From Bacteroidales bacterium KA00251 (GTDB taxonomy: Bacteria; Bacteroidota; Bacteroidia; Bacteroidales; Porphyromonadaceae): 56,793 bases of DNA. The notes beneath the pieces were generated by a model. That model ran no database searches. It was not told the DNA's origin and saw only the letters and a list, made by a program, of their open reading frames with translations. The stretch spans positions 88,868-145,660 of the forward strand of contig KQ959264.1 in the NCBI GenBank assembly GCA_001552775.1, in the 5' to 3' direction. A program made the translations under genes and the position numbers. Below, piece after piece: positions 26,501 through 34,830 of this stretch (within the stretch, counting starts at the first letter, position 1; each line of letters starts with the position of its first letter).

Positions 26501-29052
26501 CCAGTCCTTGCCCTGGAGGGAAAAACTTACCAACAGAAAAGTTTGTAGTAAAGCTTAGGGATATCTCAGAAGGAGGAGAAGGGATAGCAGTAACATTCTC
26601 TCCACGCAAAGGTATATGTCCTGGAGAAAAAGTTACTTTGATCGCAGACAATCTAGGAATACCAGATGGAAACTATCACTGGACAATTACAAAAGCATCT
26701 GATGGAAAGGAGACCAAGCTAAAAGGTCGCTCTGTAACCTGTGAAGTCTCAGCACCCGTTGTGTCTGAAGGCAAAGTAGTGTACAACCGCTATGTTCTGA
26801 AAGTAACTGGAACAATGTGCGGAGATACGATCACAACACAGGGTATCATCCCTGTCTCGCCTGACGAGCTTTGGTGGATGCCACAGTCTGAGAAGATAGG
26901 CGAAGTGATGACTTCGGTGGCACCTTGGGAAAATGTAAATATAGATGTTGAGTTGTCACCATCGCTGCCTGTAGCTACCAAACAGTCTCAAGCTACACCA
27001 CAACAAAAGCCTTCAGGCAAGGGCGTGTCTAGTCCCTTCTCGCCTCTACCAAAAGGCCCCGCTGGGATAAAAGTTACGCCAGGAGTACTGGCTGCTCGTG
27101 AGACCTACGACTGGAACAACCCCGACAACTGGCTATTCCTGCACGAGGGTCAGTTTTACCGAGCTCAGGCGGTTCCGTCCTCCTGCACTCATGTGCATAT
27201 TGTCAGTACGCTCTACCAAGATGAGAAAAACAAGAGAGTCTGGGCACCCGCTCCAGACTTATCTCCTGAAGTGACACTTCGAGACGACTTTGGAGAGCCA
27301 ACCTGTGCTGATATCACCTTCCACTCAGGAGCTGAGGTGTACGACATACCTCAGCTAACCTACCAGCGTGCTATGGTGCGCTACAACTTTGGAGTAAATA
27401 AAAACACCTCAGGGCGGGATATTGGCACCTTTGGAGAGGGTGACTACGCAAGTGATTTGAGACTCTATACATCTCAAGAGAACTTTGCCTCCGACGTCCG
27501 TCTCTATATGCGTGATAGTCTCTACCTGCTGGCGGCTCCGCTATACGATATCTATGCGGGCGACTACAGCTTCAGCGCCTCTCCCTATACCTATCAGCTT
27601 GGCTTCAAGGCGGTGCCTGCGGGCAATAATACGGTGGCAACGTTTGACGCTAGTGCCTTCAACGACCCCTCACCACTACAGTCTATCTCGATGGTGAGCA
27701 ATAACAACAGCATCGGACTAGTCGTAGCTGATGATGAGCAGGGCTTTAAGAGCCGAGAGGGTAAGAGCACTATCATGGAGCGTCGTGGTATCTTGGAACT
27801 CCCTTACTTCGACAGACCTGACGTAGCGAAGCCTTTCTATCATCACACTTATAATGCTGGCAGAGGCGAAAGTCGCTTCCAGTACTTCGATGGCACAGCA
27901 AAACGCTTCCGTCGCTACTACTCCTATGCAAAGCGTAGCAAGATGGCTTATCGCTTTATCTTTGAGGATCCCGCGACGCGACGCATCCCTAAGCTCACTA
28001 ATGGTAAGGAGGGCTATAAGCTGAAGGTGGACTTTGGTACTCCCGCTCAAGAAGTTATGGTGGGCAATCCCTTTATGTCGACGATCGATCTAAAGGCTTT
28101 CCTAGAGGCTAATAAGGAGACCCTACAGCCCTATGCTAGACAGATGCGTGCTAAGGTGACCTCCTACCAGATGGGACAGTCACGTCTCGCACTAACTGGC
28201 AAGGTGACAACTTTCTATTCAGGCACCTCTAGTGTAGATGGGCGCTATGTGGCACCTCTGTCAGCTTTTGTGGTGAAGCCCTTGGATAATGTCGGACCTA
28301 AGGTGGAGCTAATCTTCCCGAAGTCAATTGTGCCGATAGGTACGCAGACGCAACAGAAGAATCCCCTACGTAGTGCCACTGGCGCTCCAACAGCTACGAC
28401 ACTGCGCTACCTATCGCTAACGCTACAGAGTCGCCTCGGCAAGGATCGTGCGCTGGTTGCTTATGGCTACGAGTCTGGCTCAGTCGATAAGATGCTCCTA
28501 AGCACGGAGAGTCGCTATCCCTCGATCGCAATCGTCGATCCTGCGGATGGTCTCCATAAGGATCTCTATGCCGACGATGCAGCTACGGGTCACTACAAGC
28601 TAGCCACCCAGGTCTCCGAACCAATCGAAGTGACGCTCTCGCTCACTGGTAGTGTGATGGGGCACGTTGTGACGGCTCGTTTGATTGACCACAAGAGCGG
28701 TCTAGAACATGACCTTACAGGGGGAAAAAGTTGCCAAATCAAACTCTTCCCTGACGATTCTGAAGGTCGTCTTGAACTACTGGTCGATGGAGACTTTACA
28801 GCTGTTGCACCAGCCGAAAAACCTTCTGCTACACTACAGGCACAATACAAACAGGGTAGACTGACTGTTCGGACGTCAGAGCCTATGTCTTCGGTACGCC
28901 TGATACAAGTGGACGGTGTTACCCTCTATAATCAATCGCTCCCTGAACTGACTGAGTACAGCGAACAGCTGTTTCTCTCTACTGGGAGCTACATCGTTGA
29001 GACAGTTAGTACAGAAGGAACAACACGCCGTGTAAAGCTACTCGTGCAATAG
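23551..29052 (+). CDS. Giant T9SS-exported adhesin-like protein of the fimbrial operon
   Basis: 1,833 residues. A signal peptide (LPLILLLALLSTSSLFSQ) starts from the second in-frame ATG; the frame begins 18 codons earlier at 23497. The C-terminus (about 1766-1833, ending VKLLVQ, with STGSYIVET) looks like a type A T9SS sorting domain. Residues about 20-1130 form Cys-containing beta-rich modules ending in patterns like LPQGVY (218) and FPQGIY (694). A Ser/Pro/Gln linker (about 1140-1173) leads to a WNNPDNW module (about 1187) with PSSCTHVHI, then a GNPFMS module (about 1503) often seen in T9SS cargo. No von Willebrand MIDAS motif is seen, unlike Mfa5. Codon use changes sharply after the linker. 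Probable fimbria-associated adhesin or tip; function unproven. Confidence 0.75.
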   Translation: MKCYRYLPLILLLALLSTSSLFSQNSYTLKDRDGHYEFEVNTTPSYCQNEGTIEIRLLRVLSGAPLPLSQIQEVGYDIRDNTGRSYTNGYRVESQNDPTVPLLVEQLEGRGDYKIYIRLKAKQGIYKPDIETNIVGDIEVQDKYVALKLIKDEIESYKLTCRPYGKFHITAEAGTTRPPVLNFLSTPPGYKGPKTVSPTKKDVKGNVTLYHFEYSGDLPQGVYKYNLENACRRTDTLQLTVYGPKPDLPQVPANFEIPFYVLTTNGNECTSPVNSFRAILGEEASKLSELFREINKGYKGNPDLLYPEYSDSFSTIFMENYEVLVISQKEYKQLKGQSLDLTLFPWSSQTGSTTSIWENLFHKQKLLLSYTPPYSKSIQDLIKQELLPGALLIRVKRPNKGCNDYITIPINVDLDFREIHSFHVLDEERADCSIGQIVEFNAENFCSLYIKYYELPDGATKPADGAQPVHTSVDFGPSISDPVMKSYTFPGFNPKKRYYVELDIIDLHGNQVTPKPHLIIEPSNQEVTPNRLYDFKEAFLFNYNPLWDLRTVDEGIPRPLYLGDIYWLYIHLRQGSHRTRNALSGMRITLVKAPSGYDKYQKSREEAYYRKPEPGRQGRFRFGGGMIREGETIELSSEFVSSNPNDKAARLYPFRFLYTVGAKGQRIVYPYNNANGTSNLAAIIGDDNDLGNIKFPQGIYRLKFEHPCQPGEEFYINLNISDIDFEPKHTRLIDPLVDYISCDSTRVYPFADGRQDYATDEDGYLRNLVFQVNWPTKSSKEFYFFPKDRDGKTVDHTKFYIPIRNNELRDHKIEIKYRYLRPYVQRTIYSNTNSKVDSVGVEQYTENELRGGKDKNYKLPMSGYNPTNDQEDWGSDGFKEGYSWKVADFKKGISVEVPINVLQATPSYFRPSYIGYRCGKDRGYMEFKLINVPTQTGTVVLKDGNRVIKRENIADLTDRMVHWSFSQDQPGHELKNEYQLEISTSPCPGGKNLPTEKFVVKLRDISEGGEGIAVTFSPRKGICPGEKVTLIADNLGIPDGNYHWTITKASDGKETKLKGRSVTCEVSAPVVSEGKVVYNRYVLKVTGTMCGDTITTQGIIPVSPDELWWMPQSEKIGEVMTSVAPWENVNIDVELSPSLPVATKQSQATPQQKPSGKGVSSPFSPLPKGPAGIKVTPGVLAARETYDWNNPDNWLFLHEGQFYRAQAVPSSCTHVHIVSTLYQDEKNKRVWAPAPDLSPEVTLRDDFGEPTCADITFHSGAEVYDIPQLTYQRAMVRYNFGVNKNTSGRDIGTFGEGDYASDLRLYTSQENFASDVRLYMRDSLYLLAAPLYDIYAGDYSFSASPYTYQLGFKAVPAGNNTVATFDASAFNDPSPLQSISMVSNNNSIGLVVADDEQGFKSREGKSTIMERRGILELPYFDRPDVAKPFYHHTYNAGRGESRFQYFDGTAKRFRRYYSYAKRSKMAYRFIFEDPATRRIPKLTNGKEGYKLKVDFGTPAQEVMVGNPFMSTIDLKAFLEANKETLQPYARQMRAKVTSYQMGQSRLALTGKVTTFYSGTSSVDGRYVAPLSAFVVKPLDNVGPKVELIFPKSIVPIGTQTQQKNPLRSATGAPTATTLRYLSLTLQSRLGKDRALVAYGYESGSVDKMLLSTESRYPSIAIVDPADGLHKDLYADDAATGHYKLATQVSEPIEVTLSLTGSVMGHVVTARLIDHKSGLEHDLTGGKSCQIKLFPDDSEGRLELLVDGDFTAVAPAEKPSATLQAQYKQGRLTVRTSEPMSSVRLIQVDGVTLYNQSLPELTEYSEQLFLSTGSYIVETVSTEGTTRRVKLLVQ

Positions 29053-29101
29053 GCTCTTTTCATGGCATATTGGAGCCTAGAGTGGTGTAGAATCCACAGA
29101 G

Positions 29102-29147
29102 GAGAGGCTCTGCTCAGACGCAATCGTCGAGTGGAGCCTCTCTTTTT
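29102..29147 (+). terminator. Terminator of the fimbrial operon
   Basis: 9-bp arms GAGAGGCTC and GAGCCTCTC separated by 23 bases, followed by TTTTTG, about 50 bases after the last stop codon. Confidence 0.65.
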
Positions 29148-29349
29148 GTAGGCACTCTGCCCTCTTCTTTCATCAGTATGAGCAAGACTGCTTCTCGCTA
29201 CTTTTTATCTTCTCCTTATTTTCCATTTGACAGTCGCTCAAACTGGGTCTTACCTACCTCTTCATCGCTTCTTACAATAGATCATTTTCTCCTCAATGCC
29301 CTCCCATACTATCATCTCGCGGCAAGACTTTTCAACATTATACTTTGGT

Positions 29350-29376
29350 GAGACTGTTGCAAAAGGCAACAGTCTC
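29350..29376. repeat. GAGACTGTTG palindrome, right of fimbrial locus
   Basis: A perfect 11-bp inverted repeat (GAGACTGTTGC / GCAACAGTCTC) with loop AAAAG. It shares 10 bases per arm with the element left of the fimbrial operon, about 10.2 kb away. Confidence 0.7.
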
Positions 29377-29392
29377 TACTTAGGAATAAGAC

Positions 29393-29427
29393 AAAGGGCT
29401 CCTTTTGCAATCTAGAGGAGCCCTTTT
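29393..29427 (+). terminator. Second terminator downstream of the fimbrial operon
   Basis: A perfect 11-bp stem (AAAGGGCTCCT / AGGAGCCCTTT) with a 12-base loop and a following T-rich stretch. Insulates rpsA from upstream transcription. Confidence 0.7.
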
Positions 29428-29485
29428 AGATCTTTTCGTTCGTTCAGACAGTGTAGCTACCAAGTCTTATTTCATAAAAAAGAAG

Positions 29486-29493
29486 TACCTTTG
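29486..29493 (+). promoter_or_regulatory. -7 box of rpsA
   Basis: TACCTTTG, an exact TAnnTTTG match, 73 bases before the rpsA start. The predicted leader is about 65 bases long. Confidence 0.6.
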
Positions 29494-29566
29494 CCGAAAG
29501 TGAAGAACAAATAAGAACAATTCAAATACAAGTATCACTTATTAGGATTACCATTTAAAAGTATTA

Positions 29567-31414
29567 ATGAACAATCTTAACCACTTAACCCCAGATCCCA
29601 ACTTCAATTGGGACCAGTACGAAAAGGGTACCACTATCGACAACTCCCAACGCGAACAGGAGATTGCTCGATACGATGAAACTTTACGCAATGTAAAGGA
29701 AAATGAGGTGATCACTGGTCGCATTATCGACATACTACCTCGTCCACCCAAAGCAGCAAGAGAGTTTATAGTAGATATAGGCTCCAAGGCACCAGGACAC
29801 ATACCTGCAGCAGAATTCCGCTACAATCCCGATTACAAAGTAGGCGACAAGGTAGAGGTTTTTGTGCGTCGCATGGAAAACCAAGATGGTCGCCCTGAGC
29901 TTTCACATCGTGAAGCACGACTTGAAAGAGCTTGGGACCGCATCAACGAAGCTGAGCAAAAGGACGAAATCGTACAAGGCTTTATCAAGGCTCGTACCAA
30001 GGGCGGTATGCTTGTAGATGTATTTGGTGTAGATGCCTTCCTTCCTGGTTCTCAAATTGACGTAAGACCGATCCGCGACTACGACATCTTCGTGGAAAAA
30101 ACGATGGAATTTAAGATCGTTAAGCTCAATCAAGAGCAACGCAATGTGGTCGTTTCTCACAAGGTACTTATTGAAGCAGAGCTTGAACAACGCAAGAGAG
30201 AACTAATCGGTCAACTTGAAAAGGGACAAGTACTCGAAGGAGTAGTAAAGAACATTCTTCCCTTTGGCGTATTTGTAGATCTTGGCGGTATTGATGGTCT
30301 TATCCATATCACCGACCTATCTTGGCGTCGTATCAGCTCTCCAGATGAAGTGGTTCAACTTGATCAAAAGATCAACGTGGTAATCCTTGACTTCGATGAA
30401 GAAAAAACAAGAATTTCTCTTGGTCTCAAGCAACTTACCCCCAATCCTTGGGATGCTATCGCTGGCAACTTGAAAGAAGGAGATGTAATCAAAGGCAAAG
30501 TAGAAGTAGTCATGGACTATGGTGCTTTTGTAGAAGTAGCTCCTGGAATAGAAGGGCTTATCCACGTTTCTGAAATGTCTTGGACACAGCATCTCAGAAG
30601 TGCTCAAGACTTTATAAAAGTGGGTGATGAAGTAGAAGCTGTAGTACTAAGCATTGAGCCTGAAGAAAGAAAACTTAGCCTTGGTATGAAGCAACTTCGC
30701 TCCGATCCATGGACCGATATCGAAGTACGCTATCCTCTCAATAGCATCCACACAGCAAAAGTGCGCAACTTTACCAACTACGGTGTCTTTGTAGAACTTG
30801 AGGAAGGTGTAGATGGTCTCATCCACATCTCAGACCTCTCGTGGACACAACGAGTAAAGCACCCCAGCGAATTTACTGAAGTAGGTAAGGAAATTGAAGT
30901 GATGGTGCTTGAAATTGACAAGGAAAATCGTCGTCTTAGCCTAGGACATAAGCAAACCGAAGAAAATCCTTGGGATGAATTCGAAAAGCTATTCACAGTG
31001 GGTAGCATACACGAAGGTACCGTAACCTCTACAGGGGAAAACAAAAAGCCTGCCACAGTGCTTCTACCCTACGGTGTAACGGCATATACGACACCGCGTC
31101 ATCTGACTAAAGAAAATGGACAAAGGCTTGTAGAAGATGAAAAGGCTCCGTTTGTAATTCTTGAGTTCAACAAAGACAATCAAAGAATCTTTGTATCACA
31201 CGCAAGAACTTGGGAAGAAGAAAAACGAAGTGAGCAAGAAAAGGAAGAAGCTAAACAAGCCACTGAAAAGAGAGAAATCTCTGAAAAAGTTGCCTCTCAG
31301 AAAGTAGAAAAAGCAACACTCGGTGACTTGGATGCACTTGCAGAACTCGCGGAATCTCTTGATCCTACAGCTAGTGAAGCACAAAATACTGCAAAAGCAG
31401 AAAGTGCAGAATAA
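29567..31414 (+). CDS. rpsA: 30S ribosomal protein S1
   Basis: RNA-binding ribosomal protein that helps mRNA loading. Bacteroidetes lean on it because their ribosome sites are weak. Six S1 domains can be seen, starting near residues 46, 131, 221, 304, 392 and 478. The central three carry the classic pattern, for example GVFVDLGGIDGLIHITDLSW. The N-terminus (FNWDQYEKG) is the Bacteroidetes form. The C-terminal 90 residues are Lys/Glu-rich and probably disordered. The length of 615 residues fits the phylum. Confidence 0.96.
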   Translation: MNNLNHLTPDPNFNWDQYEKGTTIDNSQREQEIARYDETLRNVKENEVITGRIIDILPRPPKAAREFIVDIGSKAPGHIPAAEFRYNPDYKVGDKVEVFVRRMENQDGRPELSHREARLERAWDRINEAEQKDEIVQGFIKARTKGGMLVDVFGVDAFLPGSQIDVRPIRDYDIFVEKTMEFKIVKLNQEQRNVVVSHKVLIEAELEQRKRELIGQLEKGQVLEGVVKNILPFGVFVDLGGIDGLIHITDLSWRRISSPDEVVQLDQKINVVILDFDEEKTRISLGLKQLTPNPWDAIAGNLKEGDVIKGKVEVVMDYGAFVEVAPGIEGLIHVSEMSWTQHLRSAQDFIKVGDEVEAVVLSIEPEERKLSLGMKQLRSDPWTDIEVRYPLNSIHTAKVRNFTNYGVFVELEEGVDGLIHISDLSWTQRVKHPSEFTEVGKEIEVMVLEIDKENRRLSLGHKQTEENPWDEFEKLFTVGSIHEGTVTSTGENKKPATVLLPYGVTAYTTPRHLTKENGQRLVEDEKAPFVILEFNKDNQRIFVSHARTWEEEKRSEQEKEEAKQATEKREISEKVASQKVEKATLGDLDALAELAESLDPTASEAQNTAKAESAE

Positions 31415-31532
31415 TCTTTAGAAAAAAGCAAACCAGCTTTTTCTTATTCCTAACCTCCTTACCTCTTTCGTCAATTGATGGATGTAGGTAGGGAGTTTTT
31501 CTTTATACAAGCTTTCATTACATTGGGTTATA

Positions 31533-32933
31533 ATGGATCGAGCTACACCACAAGTTATTATAGTGGGAGCAGGAATTACTGGGCTATCTCTAGCTTGGCG
31601 TCTTGCAGAGCACAATGTGTCCTTCACTATTTTGGAGCAGAGCAATCGCCCAGGAGGACAAATCCATACGCTTCACGAGAATGGATACACTTTTGAGTCG
31701 GGTCCGAATACAGGGTCTATCTCTAATCCAGAAGTAGCAGAGCTTTTCGACTTTGCCTCCCCTTATGCCTCTCTTGAAGAGGCGGCCTCTGCTGCACACT
31801 GCCGTCTGATTTGCAAAAAAGGAAAATTACATGTCCTTCCTAATGGGTTACTGTCAGGGCTCAGCACTCCCCTTTTCTCCTTCTCCGACAAATTGCGTGT
31901 CGCCTGTGAACCATTTAGAGCAAAAGGCAATAATCCCTTAGAAAGTGTAGGTGCTTTAGCCCAAAGGAGACTAGGGAAAAGCATTGTAGACTATGCTGTA
32001 GATCCTTTTGTAGGAGGGATCTATGCTAGTGATCCTTACTTCCTCACCGCACAATATGCACTTCCTAAGCTTTATAATCTCGAACAAGAATATGGGAGCT
32101 TCATACGAGGAGCGTTGGCTAAAGCTAAAATAAAGAAGAGTGAGCGAGAGCGACGAGCTACAAAAGCTGTTTTCTCCTCAAAAGGGGGCCTGCATAATCT
32201 AGTTGAGGCTTTAGCCCATAAGCTATCCCAGCAAGGTTCTCTATGCTACTCCACAACAATTGAAAGTGTACGCTATACTGCTGAGGGGAATTGGCAGATC
32301 TCCTACCACGAGGCGGACAAAGAGAGTCAAATAGTGGAAGCTCCTTTTTATGTCACAACGGTGAGGGGCGACTTGCTTAGAGACGTTCTTCCTCCTGTAC
32401 TTTATGATCACCTCGCACCTATAGAGCAACTTCTCTATGCTCCAATTTGGGAAATTGCTGTAGGCTTCGATCACTATAAAGGAGATGGCCGACGAGCTTT
32501 TGGAGCTCTTATTCCCACAAAAGAAAAAAGAGACCTCCTTGGAGTTCTATTTCCATCTGATTGCTTTTCAGATCGTGTTCCTTACAAAGACAGTCGTTTG
32601 TTTACCCTATTTATGGGAGGATTGCGAGATGGGAATCGCTTCATATCTCTTTCCGAAGAAGAACTCCAACAAAAGGGACTTAAAGATCTTTACGCTTTGC
32701 TAAGAATTCCCCATTCCTTAGAGCCATCTATGGTACACCTCTCCTATTTTCCCAAGGCAATTCCGCAATATGGCATTGATAGCGAAGAGAGGCTAAAAGC
32801 TATCATGCGGTTAGAAAGCGATTATCCAGGACTATATCTTGCTGGCGGTATTCGAGATGGTATAGGAATGGCTCATCGTATCAAACAAGGTAGCGACCTA
32901 GCACTTGAGATCATTCAGAAGCTACAAAGATAG
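31533..32933 (+). CDS. hemG: Protoporphyrinogen oxidase, FAD-dependent (HemY type)
   Basis: FAD enzyme of late haem synthesis, acting on protoporphyrinogen or coproporphyrinogen. The N-terminal dinucleotide motif is VGAGITGLSLAWRLAE (G12 onward), followed by LEQSNRPGGQI and FESGPNTGS. The C-terminal FAD segment is LYLAGGIRDGIGMAHRIKQG. Its 466 residues fit the HemY/HemG(TIGR00562)-type family. It is flanked by rpsA and folP with gaps of over 110 bases, so it is probably transcribed alone. The known family enzyme uses O2, which is odd in an anaerobe. Substrate choice cannot be read by eye. Confidence 0.88.
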   Translation: MDRATPQVIIVGAGITGLSLAWRLAEHNVSFTILEQSNRPGGQIHTLHENGYTFESGPNTGSISNPEVAELFDFASPYASLEEAASAAHCRLICKKGKLHVLPNGLLSGLSTPLFSFSDKLRVACEPFRAKGNNPLESVGALAQRRLGKSIVDYAVDPFVGGIYASDPYFLTAQYALPKLYNLEQEYGSFIRGALAKAKIKKSERERRATKAVFSSKGGLHNLVEALAHKLSQQGSLCYSTTIESVRYTAEGNWQISYHEADKESQIVEAPFYVTTVRGDLLRDVLPPVLYDHLAPIEQLLYAPIWEIAVGFDHYKGDGRRAFGALIPTKEKRDLLGVLFPSDCFSDRVPYKDSRLFTLFMGGLRDGNRFISLSEEELQQKGLKDLYALLRIPHSLEPSMVHLSYFPKAIPQYGIDSEERLKAIMRLESDYPGLYLAGGIRDGIGMAHRIKQGSDLALEIIQKLQR

Positions 32934-33106
32934 AGTTTACTTTCTGATTCTCTAGTTCGGTTTAATTGCTTAATTTTGAAAAGTGGAATCCATTAAAAGG
33001 GAAATCCTAGCAAAGTAATCTTTTCTCGCAAAAGGTTTCGTAAGAGTACCCTCTTGTACAATCAATGAAGACAACATTGTCTCTCAATATCTAGGGATAT
33101 ACCTAT

Positions 33107-33994
33107 ATGAAGCAGACTACGCTCAACTTACATGGTCGTTTATTTGACCTCTCTACCCCCCAAGTGATGGGGATCGTAAACGTAACACCAGATTCCTTCT
33201 ACGCAGGGAGTCGGAGGCATGGGGAAGAGTCATTTCGGCAACGAGTAGAGGAAATTATTGAGCAAGGGGGTAGTATGATAGATGTAGGAGGTTGCTCCAC
33301 ACGTCCTGGCGCCTCACTTCCTTCGGAGGAAGAGGAAAAAGAGAGACTTCGCCCTTTTCTTGCTTTCATGCAACGAGAGTACCCTACACTTCCCCTATCA
33401 GTAGATACTTTTCGTGCTGGTATTGCAGCCTGGGCCGTTGAGGTGTATGGAGCCGATATCATTAACGATATTACAGGAGGGGCTGGCGACCCGAATATGT
33501 TTTGTACTATGGCACGCCTTGGTGTACCTTATATCTTGATGCATATGGAAGGCGGACTCGAAGGGATGCACCACGAAGTGGACTACAAACCCAATGTAGA
33601 AACTGCAGTACTAGACTTTTTCATCCAAAAAGTAGCTACGCTTCGAGAGCTTGGGGTAAAAGACATTATCCTTGATCCTGGCTATGGGTTTTCCAAGCAT
33701 ACCGCAGACAACTTTCGTCTTTTGGGACAAAGTGGCAAAGCTTTTCATAGCTTGGGTTTGCCCATTCTTACGGGATACTCAAGAAAGCGAACCGTATGGC
33801 AAACCCTTAACACCTCACCAGATGAAGCTCTGAATGGTACAACTGTACTCAACACAGTCGCTCTACTACAAGGCACTGCTGACATTTTACGAGTACACGA
33901 TGTAAAGGAAGCTGTAGAGGCTGTAAAGCTAGTACAGGCCTTACGTGCAGCCCTCGGTGAAAGCTCTCAAGACTTTAACTCGATTTACCAATAA
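33107..33994 (+). CDS. folP: Dihydropteroate synthase
   Basis: Joins 4-aminobenzoate to the pterin pyrophosphate in folate synthesis. It is a TIM barrel with the two family signatures: MGIVNVTPDSFYAG (about 21-34), and IDVGGCSTRPGA near residue 61. NDITGG, the DPGYGFSKH loop and GYSRKR are also present. The 295 residues are normal. The diadenylate cyclase gene follows after 27 bases, a common pairing in Bacteroidetes. Confidence 0.95.
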   Translation: MKQTTLNLHGRLFDLSTPQVMGIVNVTPDSFYAGSRRHGEESFRQRVEEIIEQGGSMIDVGGCSTRPGASLPSEEEEKERLRPFLAFMQREYPTLPLSVDTFRAGIAAWAVEVYGADIINDITGGAGDPNMFCTMARLGVPYILMHMEGGLEGMHHEVDYKPNVETAVLDFFIQKVATLRELGVKDIILDPGYGFSKHTADNFRLLGQSGKAFHSLGLPILTGYSRKRTVWQTLNTSPDEALNGTTVLNTVALLQGTADILRVHDVKEAVEAVKLVQALRAALGESSQDFNSIYQ

Positions 33995-34021
33995 ACTTCA
34001 CACCTAGTAGCAGACAATAGA

Positions 34022-34792
34022 ATGATGCCTCTCTTATGGCTTAGCTTTGGGATAAAAGATGCCCTTGATATTTTGCTTGTAGCCTTCCTACTCTACTACA
34101 TTTATGTAGTCCTCGTAAGAAGTACCAGCAAGTCGCTTCTTTATGGTATTTTCTCCCTACTTTTTGTCGTATTCATCGCTCGCCAGTTGAATATGCAGAT
34201 GATAGGGAGTATTATCGACAACTTTGTGGGGTTTGGTGCAATTGCCTTGGTGGTAATTTTTCAAGACGAGATCCGGAAATTTCTTTTCTCTCTTGGCTCT
34301 TCAAAGCGGTGGAAAGAGATTAGACGCAAACTCTTTAGAGATGTGCGCAATGAGAGTGAGGAGAAAAACTATGTAGCCCCCGTAGTGCTAGCCTGCCTCA
34401 ATATGGCCAAAAAAAAGTGTGGGGCGCTGATTGCCATACAATGCGATATGGATCTATCGCCTTACATCCATACAGGAGAAATATTTACGGCAGAGATCAA
34501 TGCTCGTCTTATTGAAAATATATTTTTCAAGAATAGTCCGCTACACGATGGTGCTTTGATTATAGCAGGAAATAAGATACGGGCAGCTGGATGTATCCTC
34601 CCCGTATCCAATAGTGAAAATCTTGACAAAGACTTTGGTCTTCGTCACCGCTCAGCTCTTGGTCTTTCGCAAGCGACAGATGCCAAGGTCATCATCATCA
34701 GCGAAGAACGTGGGAAAATCTCTTTTGCTCAAAATGGGATTATCAAAAAAGATATTACTATAGAGGAACTGCAAAAAGCTATTCAGGACTAA
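34022..34792 (+). CDS. cdaA: Diadenylate cyclase (c-di-AMP synthase), CdaA type
   Basis: Makes c-di-AMP from two ATP at the inner membrane. Three N-terminal transmembrane segments (about 10-80) precede the DAC domain. The catalytic motifs are LHDGALI (about 174-180) and RHRSALGLS (about 208-216). The 256 residues are close to the usual CdaA size. No CdaR partner gene is adjacent. The start has two consecutive ATG codons. Cotranscribed with folP and probably metG (38-base gap). Confidence 0.94.
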   Translation: MMPLLWLSFGIKDALDILLVAFLLYYIYVVLVRSTSKSLLYGIFSLLFVVFIARQLNMQMIGSIIDNFVGFGAIALVVIFQDEIRKFLFSLGSSKRWKEIRRKLFRDVRNESEEKNYVAPVVLACLNMAKKKCGALIAIQCDMDLSPYIHTGEIFTAEINARLIENIFFKNSPLHDGALIIAGNKIRAAGCILPVSNSENLDKDFGLRHRSALGLSQATDAKVIIISEERGKISFAQNGIIKKDITIEELQKAIQD

Positions 34793-34830
34793 TCTTCCTT
34801 TTTTACAAATAAGCAATATAAAACAACACT

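Larger units (their letters stand above)
29053..29566. other. Intergenic region after the fimbrial operon
   Basis: Contains two terminator hairpins, one GAGACTGTTG palindrome and the promoter and leader of rpsA. A 57-codon frame in it looks like chance. Confidence 0.55.

Noticed and set aside
29178-29351. 57-codon plus-strand frame after the fimbrial operon
   Set aside because: No ribosome site, no family resemblance, lies between two terminators and its stop overlaps the palindrome; probably chance.
19092-29376. Fimbrial locus as a transposon or invertible segment
   Set aside because: No transposase, integrase or target-site duplication is visible; the flanking palindromes alone do not prove mobility.
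31423-31442. Terminator hairpin after rpsA
   Set aside because: Only a 7-bp, A/T-dominated stem (AAAAAGC/GCTTTTT); too weak to call.
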